6,687 nt of DNA from contig JAUVIJ010000111.1 of assembly GCA_030592835.1 (NCBI GenBank), positions 1 to 6,687 of the forward strand, written 5' to 3'. Position numbers and translations under genes: made by a program. The DNA is from Candidatus Cloacimonadota bacterium. Lineage in GTDB: Bacteria; Cloacimonadota; Cloacimonadia; Cloacimonadales; TCS61. The notes under the pieces are model-generated. The model did not search any database, was not told where the DNA came from, and saw only the letters and a list, made by a program, of their open reading frames with translations. Position 1 is the first letter of the stretch. Every line of letters begins with the position of its first letter. Shown piece by piece: positions 1 to 6,186 of the stretch.

Positions 1-512
1 ATCTTTGTATCGAAATCGACATTGAATTTATCTTCCAGGGATTTTATCATAGCAATGAAAAGTTTAGGATCACCGCGCCAAAGAAAAATATCGTTAAAGA
101 TCTTTAGATACTCAGTTCTTTTGTTCACTATTTCCGGATATGATTGCCTATTTAGAAGCAATAGCATATTCTGATCAGGATATTTATCTTTAATGCTCTT
201 ACCGAGATCGAAGCTTGATGTATCATTAATTCTCATTGTAATAATAATCAGGTCATATTCTCTGTTTTTCAGGATCTGAAAAATATCTTCACTGAATGTT
301 GCTGTTGTAATTCTGGGAGCTGTGCTTAAATCCAATTGTCTATACTCACCATAAATCTGCTCTGATAATCTCCCATCTTTTTCAAGGACATAAGCATCAT
401 AAACGGTTGATATAAGTAGAATTTCCCTGATCCGCTTCTTCATTAGATTATGGAAACTATCATCCCCGAATTTGAATTTAGTAAAATAATAGTTGAGTTC
501 TTCCAGATTCAT
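1..512 (-). CDS. Receiver/PPDK_N-type protein, N-terminal part only (runs off the left edge); paralogue of the upstream gene
   Basis: Only the first 170 codons are visible. The reading frame is open from an ATG at 512-510 to the window edge. The protein aligns without a gap to residues 1-170 of the neighbouring 985-residue protein; by hand count about 79 of 170 residues are identical. Identity is concentrated in residues 20-69 (about 39 of 50), which include FHNLMK, DGRLSEQI, GEYRQL and PRIT. The visible part is a receiver-like fold. The usual acidic pair after strand 1 is Ser-Thr (35-36) and the phospho-acceptor position reads T-M (YDLIIITMR), so this domain should not be phosphorylated. The start is well supported: a GGG six bases upstream acts as a Shine-Dalgarno, and only two bases separate it from the upstream stop, so the gene is probably co-transcribed and translationally coupled. 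By homology the missing part should hold a second receiver and an ATP-grasp domain, but that is not seen here. Confidence 0.88.
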   Translation of the reverse strand, partial: MNLEELNYYFTKFKFGDDSFHNLMKKRIREILLISTVYDAYVLEKDGRLSEQIYGEYRQLDLSTAPRITTATFSEDIFQILKNREYDLIIITMRINDTSSFDLGKSIKDKYPDQNMLLLLNRQSYPEIVNKRTEYLKIFNDIFLWRGDPKLFIAMIKSLEDKFNVDFDTK

Positions 513-514
513 AT

Positions 515-3472
515 TTAACCCTTTTTATTTATAACCATTAAACAGTTTCTTCCGTCGATTTTAACTTTAACAGGATCAGACAATTGAAAATGTGTGAAAA
601 ATCCTGTTTTTCTTACAAGAGACTGTTGTTTCAGCCAAGTCAAATCTATGAAATCAATATCTGATTCGGAATAAACAGTGCAATATCCGATGTTCATTGT
701 AGTCAGGTTACTAAAAAAATGAGTGCAATTCTGATTGCTGAAATTCAATTCTTCAGAGTTTAATTGTATTAATATCTTAGCTTGATCGATATCACTCCAT
801 TTGACTGGAATTCCCTGATAACGATCGAGAGTTCCCCAGTTTCCCGGTCCGATCAGGATATAGTTTCTCGAAGAAATTTTCATCTCTTCATTAATTTGTG
901 CTAATTCTGTTTTCATCTTCAGAGTTTCATTTAAATTGAATTCTGCAAAATCCAGAAAGACAACATCTAATATTCCAGTGGTTTCACCATTTCCTAAACT
1001 CCTATGGGAAATCAGGAAAAGATCCTCCTTCTCAAGCTCATCCTCATCAATTACTATTGCTTCTGTATTCACAATCAACGGTCGGATTTGCAAAATGTTG
1101 AAGGATGATTTGAGAATTTCTTTTTCTCGTAACATGTTGATAGAAAACTCGATCTCTACCGGTGCACTAAATGTTTTTTCTCCTATATCAAGCAATTCTG
1201 TTATGATCATAATCAGAGAATCTTTAAACCGGGCAATTAACTGCTTCAGATTTATTTTTCCTTTATTCTGTGAGTAAAAATCGTTTTGCTGACTTTTATC
1301 ATTCACAGTTTTGAGAAATACTTCCGATAATTCTCTGATTACGCCGTCACTAATCCCGATTTTTTCTACCCATAATTCCAATTTCTCAGGAAGATCTTCT
1401 TTTAAACCCATGTTCAAGGCATATAAACCGGATTGATCTCCATCTAATTCAGTATTTGTTTGTGAAAAATAACGGGAAATTTTCTTGAAATCTATTTTTA
1501 CTACAGGTTCATTATTATTAATTGCTTTACCTAAACCTAACACGAAGGATGTCGATCCGGGCTCGATGCCTTGTTCAGAAGAAGAACCATATAAACCAGA
1601 TTGGGCAACACCTGAAATCAATGGATAGAAATATCCTGAATGGTTCAATCCGATAACTTCCTGAATTAGAACGGCCATTTTTTCCTCTTCCAGTTTATAA
1701 CTGATGCTTTCAATATAATTCCTGGCATTTCTTAAAAATACCGATGCAAAAACCAGTTTAATTGCTTTTCCCAAAATCTTCAGACGTTTTTCCGGATTTT
1801 TTTGATTATTAGACAATAGATAAGTTTGATAAATACCGGCAAAAGATTGGAATTGTGAGTCTTCAAGCAAACTTGAAGATCTGACTGCGAGAGGAAAGTC
1901 TACATTTTCAATCAGACAGCGGAGTTTATCAGTTAATAGTTGTGATAGATGGCCTTTAATGAATTTACTTTCAATCTCTTCATCTGTTTTGTCAGATAAA
2001 TTTTCTTCTACTGGATTTTGCTTCAGGAAAATGTCGAATTCATCAGTTCCGATTATGTAGGTTTTGGGTATCTTAATCTCCCAGTTCTTGTACCTGTTTT
2101 TCCAATTCATCGCCGTAAGAAGAGAGTTTAAAAATGCGATCCCTCTCCCTTTTCCACCCAAAGATCCACCGCTCAACTGTAAAATCCTATCTTCAATTTT
2201 AATGGAATCGGGATCAAAAGCAATGATTTTTCCCCGGTTTTTATTTTGATTGACCTGAAATGATATTTTTATCAATCTGCTTCTCAAATCCTCAATAGTG
2301 AGATCTGTTTGCTCTTTAAGGATCTTAATTTCCCGAGCATAGAGAAATTCACCATGAGCTGTTAACCAAGTTGAAAAATGATTTCTGTTCAGATGATATG
2401 CTATGGAATTCCCAGGTATTGTATATAATGTCTCGATAAATCGGTTTAGATTTGATACTCTGTTGATTTCAATTCCACTAGGATCTCTAAAAATGAAATC
2501 ACCAAACCCAAGATTTTCTATGATAAAATTACGAAGATCATTCAAGAGAGTATTTGATTTTTTATGGAGAAATTGAACACCTAATTCATTTGCCTTTTCT
2601 TGATTTTGCTTTTCTGAGGATTGTAATAGAATAGGACATTCAGCCTTTTGATCAAGAAGATATTTAATAAAATAAATACCAGCTTCAGGTTCGACTTTAT
2701 TATTCCTCTTATAGCGGATATCAGATATCACTGCAACAAGATAATCCTTATATTTGTCGTAGATCTCTACAGCTTCCTCATAAGTATGGCAGAGCAGGAC
2801 TTTAGGACGCCCACGCATTCTGCGTCTTTTATTGATATCATCCAGTTCCTCCCCAATAAGTTTCTCAGTTTGTTTCATAATCTCTGCATATAGAAGGGGA
2901 TGAAACATTGAGTAATAATGAACAGAATCTTCAACCAGTAAAATAACTCTTACCAAGCCCTCTTTAGTATCGTTGGCTACATTCCATCGGTCTTCCACGT
3001 ATTTGATCATGGTGAGAAAGATCTTGCTGTCACCGCTCCAGATAAAAACATTATCTATATACTGCATTTTCGGGCTGTCTTTATCAATTAATGCCATATC
3101 ATTGGAAACATTTATTAACAGGAGTATAGATAATTTTGGATGGTTTTCTTTGATGATTTCACTTAGTCTGAAAGGACCGATCTCCCCTATTCGCATCATT
3201 GTAATAACCAGATCGAATTTGCTGGTTTCAAGTAATTTCAGCGCCTGCTCCCCAGTGGGAACATTTGTTATTCGGGGGGATGTACTCAGATTCAACTGCC
3301 TGTATTCTCCATGGATTTGTTCCGATAATCTTCCATCCTGTTCAAAGATAAAAGCATCATAAAAAGTTGATACAAGAAGAATTTCACGGACTCTTCTTTT
3401 CATGAGGTTATGAAAAATATCTTCTTCATATTTTAATTTATCATAAAAATATTTAATCTCTTTTACATCCAA
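515..3472 (-). CDS. Double-receiver protein with PEP-synthase-type ATP-grasp (PPDK_N) domain, 985 aa
   Basis: Probably a cytoplasmic signalling or phosphotransfer protein; the substrate is unknown. I see no signal peptide or membrane segment. Residues about 29-165 form a degenerate receiver: S35-T36 replace the acidic pair and M92 sits where the phospho-acceptor Asp belongs. Residues about 175-320 form a second receiver that looks active, with E181-D182, acceptor D251, S285/S286 and K304 or K305. A linker with HLNRNHFSTWL (360-370) follows. The PPDK_N ATP-grasp domain spans about 425-800: a GGSLGGKGRG loop with K441, R531 in VRSSS, D538, SFAGIYQT (543-550), GLGKA (646-650), E775 in EIEFS and Q795/R797 in LQIRP. 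A C-terminal domain (about 815-985) carries GPGNWGTLD and GIPVKWSDI. The GGxTxHxA phosphohistidine motif and the PEP/pyruvate-binding barrel of PEP synthase or PPDK are absent, so a PEP synthase label would mislead. The start is TTG, chosen because a G-rich Shine-Dalgarno precedes it and the N-terminus matches the paralogue. It is first in a minus-strand operon. Confidence 0.9.
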   Translation of the reverse strand: MDVKEIKYFYDKLKYEEDIFHNLMKRRVREILLVSTFYDAFIFEQDGRLSEQIHGEYRQLNLSTSPRITNVPTGEQALKLLETSKFDLVITMMRIGEIGPFRLSEIIKENHPKLSILLLINVSNDMALIDKDSPKMQYIDNVFIWSGDSKIFLTMIKYVEDRWNVANDTKEGLVRVILLVEDSVHYYSMFHPLLYAEIMKQTEKLIGEELDDINKRRRMRGRPKVLLCHTYEEAVEIYDKYKDYLVAVISDIRYKRNNKVEPEAGIYFIKYLLDQKAECPILLQSSEKQNQEKANELGVQFLHKKSNTLLNDLRNFIIENLGFGDFIFRDPSGIEINRVSNLNRFIETLYTIPGNSIAYHLNRNHFSTWLTAHGEFLYAREIKILKEQTDLTIEDLRSRLIKISFQVNQNKNRGKIIAFDPDSIKIEDRILQLSGGSLGGKGRGIAFLNSLLTAMNWKNRYKNWEIKIPKTYIIGTDEFDIFLKQNPVEENLSDKTDEEIESKFIKGHLSQLLTDKLRCLIENVDFPLAVRSSSLLEDSQFQSFAGIYQTYLLSNNQKNPEKRLKILGKAIKLVFASVFLRNARNYIESISYKLEEEKMAVLIQEVIGLNHSGYFYPLISGVAQSGLYGSSSEQGIEPGSTSFVLGLGKAINNNEPVVKIDFKKISRYFSQTNTELDGDQSGLYALNMGLKEDLPEKLELWVEKIGISDGVIRELSEVFLKTVNDKSQQNDFYSQNKGKINLKQLIARFKDSLIMIITELLDIGEKTFSAPVEIEFSINMLREKEILKSSFNILQIRPLIVNTEAIVIDEDELEKEDLFLISHRSLGNGETTGILDVVFLDFAEFNLNETLKMKTELAQINEEMKISSRNYILIGPGNWGTLDRYQGIPVKWSDIDQAKILIQLNSEELNFSNQNCTHFFSNLTTMNIGYCTVYSESDIDFIDLTWLKQQSLVRKTGFFTHFQLSDPVKVKIDGRNCLMVINKKG

Positions 3473-3487
3473 TCTATCCCCCCGGAT
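3473..3487 (-). promoter_or_regulatory. Shine-Dalgarno fixing a TTG start
   Basis: Read on the minus strand, a run of six G followed by ATAGA lies directly before TTG at 3472-3470. This is a strong ribosome-binding site at about 5 bases spacing. The only nearby ATG (3468-3466) is out of frame and is followed at once by TAA, and the next in-frame Met is codon 24, inside the block conserved with the paralogue. Together these choose TTG as the start. Confidence 0.7.
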
Positions 3488-3501
3488 TAAGGATAAAACC
3501 C

Positions 3502-3516
3502 TATTTATTATAAATA
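3502..3516. repeat. Inverted repeat, 6-bp arms, in the divergent control region
   Basis: TATTTA (3502-3507), spacer TTA, then TAAATA (3511-3516): perfect arms made entirely of A and T. On the minus strand it contains a perfect TATAAT at 3512-3507 as well as TATTTA at 3516-3511, so it covers the likely -10 region of the leftward operon. In DNA this AT-rich such a repeat can arise by chance. Confidence 0.4.
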
Positions 3517-3539
3517 TTGACCAAAAAAAATATTGTCAA
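3507..3539 (-). promoter_or_regulatory. Candidate sigma70-like promoter for the leftward receiver/ATP-grasp operon
   Basis: On the minus strand a perfect TTGACA (3539-3534) is followed 17 bases later by TATTTA (3516-3511, a weak -10 with 3 of 6 matches) and 21 bases later by a perfect TATAAT (3512-3507, spacing longer than usual). One of these probably serves as the -10, giving a short leader of about 30 bases before the TTG start. The -35 lies inside the central palindrome of the region. If the organism uses Bacteroidota-type promoters this reading would not hold. Confidence 0.4.
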
Positions 3540-3545
3540 GACAAT
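3532..3545. promoter_or_regulatory. Central palindrome, candidate operator shared by both divergent promoters
   Basis: ATTGTC (3532-3537), spacer AA, GACAAT (3540-3545): perfect 6-bp arms with mixed base content, so less likely to be chance than the AT-only repeats beside it. It contains the rightward -35 candidate (TTGTCA, 3533-3538) and the leftward one (TTGACA, 3539-3534). A dimeric regulator bound here would block both promoters. Part of the symmetry could simply result from two overlapping -35 elements. No regulator gene is visible to pair with it. Confidence 0.42.
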
Positions 3546-3561
3546 GTCCAAAATTTATTAT
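3533..3561 (+). promoter_or_regulatory. Candidate sigma70-like promoter for the Wzi-like/glycosyltransferase operon
   Basis: TTGTCA (3533-3538), a 17-base spacer, then TATTAT (3556-3561): 10 of 12 consensus positions at ideal spacing. Transcription would begin near 3568, giving a leader of about 58 bases. An alternative is the Bacteroidota-type -7 element TAGTTTTG (3591-3598, matching TAnnTTTG). It has only a T-run where the -33 TTTG should be, so I prefer the first reading. Confidence 0.45.
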
Positions 3562-3581
3562 ATTCTTTTTTTAAAAAGAAT
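3562..3581. repeat. Inverted repeat, 9-bp arms, at the start of the rightward transcript
   Basis: ATTCTTTTT (3562-3570), spacer TT, AAAAAGAAT (3573-3581): perfect 9-bp arms just downstream of the candidate rightward -10. The 2-base loop and lack of GC pairs make a stable RNA hairpin unlikely, so a protein-binding or bent-DNA site is more plausible than a terminator. An A/T run can produce such symmetry by chance. Confidence 0.4.
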
Positions 3582-3626
3582 TTACATAAATAGTTTTGTA
3601 ATAAGTACAAATATTATGGAAGGTTT

Positions 3627-5147
3627 ATGAAAACTCAAAAGACCGTTATTTTGATTATTCTGTTCATGACATCTACTCTGATTTCTTCAGATTTCATACC
3701 GATTTCCTGGAATCAACCTCAGATAATATCAAAAATAGGTTTATCCCACCTTTCTCAACAGATCGATGAGAATAAAATAATCTCACCTCTGAATGAATGC
3801 TCAGCAAAAAAATCAGACTTTGCTCTTTCTTCCTGGTCAAATTTTAAAAAATCGGTTTCAAATTTCTTTTCAGTGAAGGATCAATCATGCTTTCTTTCCT
3901 ATTATCACAAATCAGATCAACAATTGAATGCATATTATAAGCTTTCTTTATATTCAGGGTTTGATTATTCTACTTCACTTGAGAATGAATCAGCGATTTA
4001 TCAATATAATGGTGTTTTAACGGTTGGGAATATCTATGACAAACTTTTTTTCTATACTAAATGGTGGTCAGGCTCTTTTTCCGGAGATCATGACTATTTT
4101 GATCCAGCTTTCGATTTTCTAGATAGCTGGACTCAGAAATCAGATGATGGAAAAAAAACATACGTTGATAATTTTTCGGGAAAACTTTTATATAAACTAC
4201 CTGTAGGAGCAATCTCTTTAGGTCGAGGAAAATATCAGATAGGAAACAACATTGGTGGAAGTATTATCCTTGATAATCAAACCAACGATTATGGCTATTT
4301 TGGGGCATCTCTGCAATTAGGTAAACTGGAATTCTCACTCCTGCACGCCACCTTGATACCTGACAGTATGTCAAATAATACAAACAATTCACTGAAATAT
4401 AATGATAAATACTTGGCAGTTCATAAGATAGATTGGGTTCCGTCACCAAATTTACATTTTTTTTTGGGAGAACATGTTTTATACGGAAACCGAGATATCG
4501 ATCCTGGATATTTACTGCCTGTCGCCTTTTACAGAGCGATTGAGCATAATCTTAGAGATCGTGATAATGTTTTGATATTTTTAGGTTTCAACTATAATGT
4601 ACATTCCAATGTGAAATTTTACTTTAACTTCATATTTGATGAATTATCAAAGAGTACAATTTTCGCCAACTGGTGGGGTAATAAATATGCCTTTCAAGTA
4701 GGATCATCCTTTGCTTTGAGGGATGATGAACAATCTTGTCTTGTTATTGAAGTTACCGGCATAAGGCCCTGGTTATATACACATAATATTCTAGAAAATA
4801 AATTTTCTCATGATGGAAGATCTTTGGGTTATCCCGGAGGAAGTAATTTAATTAATGTTTCAACCGAAATTAATCTACTCCTCAATGAGTACTGTTCTTT
4901 TCTTATCAATGGCAGTTTCTCCAAACAAGGTAATGTTGGAAATGACTTTTCCATAAATTATGATACCAGACCTTCCGATAATGCTTCCTGGCTGGAGGGA
5001 GATATTTCAGATATATATCAGATTACAGCTCAAACTTCCATACATCCGATAAATCATCATAGTTTAATGATCGGAATCCGTCTTAAAAAAGTAGAGAACA
5101 CAGAACTGGATAAACAGGTATATCTGAGTTACCAAGCCAGATATTAA
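3627..5147 (+). CDS. Wzi-like capsule assembly family outer-membrane beta-barrel protein, 506 aa
   Basis: Members of the Wzi family are outer-membrane barrels that help attach or assemble surface polysaccharide; E. coli Wzi binds K30 capsule. An N-terminal signal peptide is clear: MKTQK, a hydrophobic core at about 6-19, and likely cleavage near residues 20-22. The rest has alternating polar/hydrophobic strands rich in Tyr, Phe and Trp, and it ends in an aromatic residue (YLSYQARY), as barrel substrates of BAM do. Family-like stretches are GRGKYQIGNN (199-208), HKIDWVPSPNLHFFLGE (266-282) with VLYGNRDIDP just after it, and above all RPWLYTH (380-386) with FSHDGRSLGYPGGSN (393-407), which resembles the YTH...NYTH.G.PLGHPLG.N pattern I recall from Bacteroidota Wzi proteins. 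The start is supported by GGAAGG three bases upstream and by the signal peptide. It is first in a plus-strand operon with the glycosyltransferase. The family call is from remembered motifs; the substrate is unknown. Confidence 0.78.
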   Translation: MKTQKTVILIILFMTSTLISSDFIPISWNQPQIISKIGLSHLSQQIDENKIISPLNECSAKKSDFALSSWSNFKKSVSNFFSVKDQSCFLSYYHKSDQQLNAYYKLSLYSGFDYSTSLENESAIYQYNGVLTVGNIYDKLFFYTKWWSGSFSGDHDYFDPAFDFLDSWTQKSDDGKKTYVDNFSGKLLYKLPVGAISLGRGKYQIGNNIGGSIILDNQTNDYGYFGASLQLGKLEFSLLHATLIPDSMSNNTNNSLKYNDKYLAVHKIDWVPSPNLHFFLGEHVLYGNRDIDPGYLLPVAFYRAIEHNLRDRDNVLIFLGFNYNVHSNVKFYFNFIFDELSKSTIFANWWGNKYAFQVGSSFALRDDEQSCLVIEVTGIRPWLYTHNILENKFSHDGRSLGYPGGSNLINVSTEINLLLNEYCSFLINGSFSKQGNVGNDFSINYDTRPSDNASWLEGDISDIYQITAQTSIHPINHHSLMIGIRLKKVENTELDKQVYLSYQARY

Positions 5148-5148
5148 A

Positions 5149-6186
5149 ATGGATATATTCGTTCTGATCGTCTGCCTGTTTCTTTTTATCCTATCACTTT
5201 CAATACTGAATAATAAAATTCTAAAGAACCCGCAAAAAAGAAAATATTCTGTTTTAATCGCCTGTAGAAATGAAGAACAAAATCTCCCCCTGTTATTTAA
5301 TTCTCTTCAGAAAATTGACTATCCCCATGACTTATTTGAAATAATTATAGTAGATGATGCTTCAAGTGATAAATCCTTATCACTTATTAAGGCTTTCTGT
5401 CTTCATAGATCGAATTGTTCATATTATCATCTTCCAAAAAAAAATAAAGAATATAAAGGTAAGAAAGCTGCACTCAAGATTGCTGTTGAAAAAGCGAGAT
5501 TTGATAATTTTCTCTTTACTGATGCTGATTGTGTAGTATCATCTGAGTGGATTTCCCATTACAATAATTTTTTATCCGATAAAACAGGTGTAGTCTATGG
5601 CTATGTTATTGAAAAAAATCCTCAATTTATTAAAAGTATGCTCAATCTAATAACTGCTGGCATATATTCCTCAACAGCAGGATTAGGTATCCCATTTACT
5701 GCTTCTGGAGGAAACATGGCTGTTTCCAAATCTGCTTTTCTTGATGTTGGAGGTTATGAAAAGATAAAAAACCATATTTCCGGTGATGACAAACTGCTTA
5801 TCAATCTTATTCGAAATCGCAAATGGAAAATATCGTTCAATATATGGAATGATATTCAAACACAACCCCTGAAAACCAAACGAGAGCAATTGAATCAAAT
5901 CAAGAGAAGATACGGTAAATTTTTCATGTCTCCCTGGTTTTTTCAAATCATTTCAATTTTTATCATGCTCTTTTATTTATATTTACCAGTCGCTATTATT
6001 CTGAATTCTATTATAAACTTGTACATTTATCTAGCAGTTTCAACCTTTTTTTATTTACTACTCATTATGAAATTACAATTGAGGTTCGACATCCGGGTAT
6101 TTTTATGTTTACCTTTAATCCCTTACTTACTTATCTACTATTCTATTCTGGGAATTTTTATCAAATGGGATTGGAAAAAGAACTAA
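5149..6186 (+). CDS. Membrane-anchored family 2 glycosyltransferase, 345 aa
   Basis: This enzyme probably moves a sugar from a nucleotide-sugar donor to a lipid-linked or membrane-proximal acceptor on the cytoplasmic face. One membrane helix lies at about 4-21 and about three near the C-terminus (264-283, 286-306, 316-336). The GT-A catalytic domain lies between them: VLIACRNEEQNL (35-46), VDDASSD (68-74) for nucleotide binding, TDADC (124-128) as the metal-binding DxD, GGNMAVSKSAF (187-197) and SGDDKLL (211-217), whose D213/D214 fit the catalytic-base position. The QxxRW motif of processive synthases appears only as QIKRR (250-254), so a single-addition transferase is more likely than a polymerase. 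It begins one base after the Wzi-like stop with no clear Shine-Dalgarno of its own, so translation is probably coupled. Its last 26 bases overlap the oppositely oriented deacetylase. The family is certain; acceptor and sugar cannot be read from the sequence. Confidence 0.92.
   Translation: MDIFVLIVCLFLFILSLSILNNKILKNPQKRKYSVLIACRNEEQNLPLLFNSLQKIDYPHDLFEIIIVDDASSDKSLSLIKAFCLHRSNCSYYHLPKKNKEYKGKKAALKIAVEKARFDNFLFTDADCVVSSEWISHYNNFLSDKTGVVYGYVIEKNPQFIKSMLNLITAGIYSSTAGLGIPFTASGGNMAVSKSAFLDVGGYEKIKNHISGDDKLLINLIRNRKWKISFNIWNDIQTQPLKTKREQLNQIKRRYGKFFMSPWFFQIISIFIMLFYLYLPVAIILNSIINLYIYLAVSTFFYLLLIMKLQLRFDIRVFLCLPLIPYLLIYYSILGIFIKWDWKKN

Noticed and set aside
936..1277. Open frame on the plus strand inside the 985-residue gene
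   Set aside because: It is antisense to the well-supported ATP-grasp and C-terminal region, has no recognisable motif and reads as low-complexity Ser/Ile/Arg sequence. The same holds for the plus-strand frames at 2064-2249, 2648-2893 and 2973-3362.
515..3472. Annotation as phosphoenolpyruvate synthase or pyruvate phosphate dikinase
   Set aside because: Only the ATP-grasp part is shared. The phosphohistidine motif and the PEP/pyruvate-binding barrel are not found, and two receiver-like domains occupy the N-terminus.
515..3472. Annotation as a histidine kinase because of the receiver domains
   Set aside because: There is no H-box dimerisation helix and no HATPase motifs (N, G1, G2 boxes). The ATP-binding residues fit the PPDK_N ATP-grasp fold instead.
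3616..3630. Four-codon upstream frame ATGGAAGGTTTATGA overlapping the Wzi-like start by ATGA
   Set aside because: Its first codon overlaps the Shine-Dalgarno of the real gene, leaving no ribosome-binding site of its own that I can see. A leader-peptide role is possible but unsupported.
5683..5946. Open frames in the shadow of plus-strand genes (minus 5683-5946 and 4264-4449, plus 5354-5536)
   Set aside because: They overlap the glycosyltransferase or the Wzi-like gene in other frames, show no family motif, and their real-strand partners are clearly coding.
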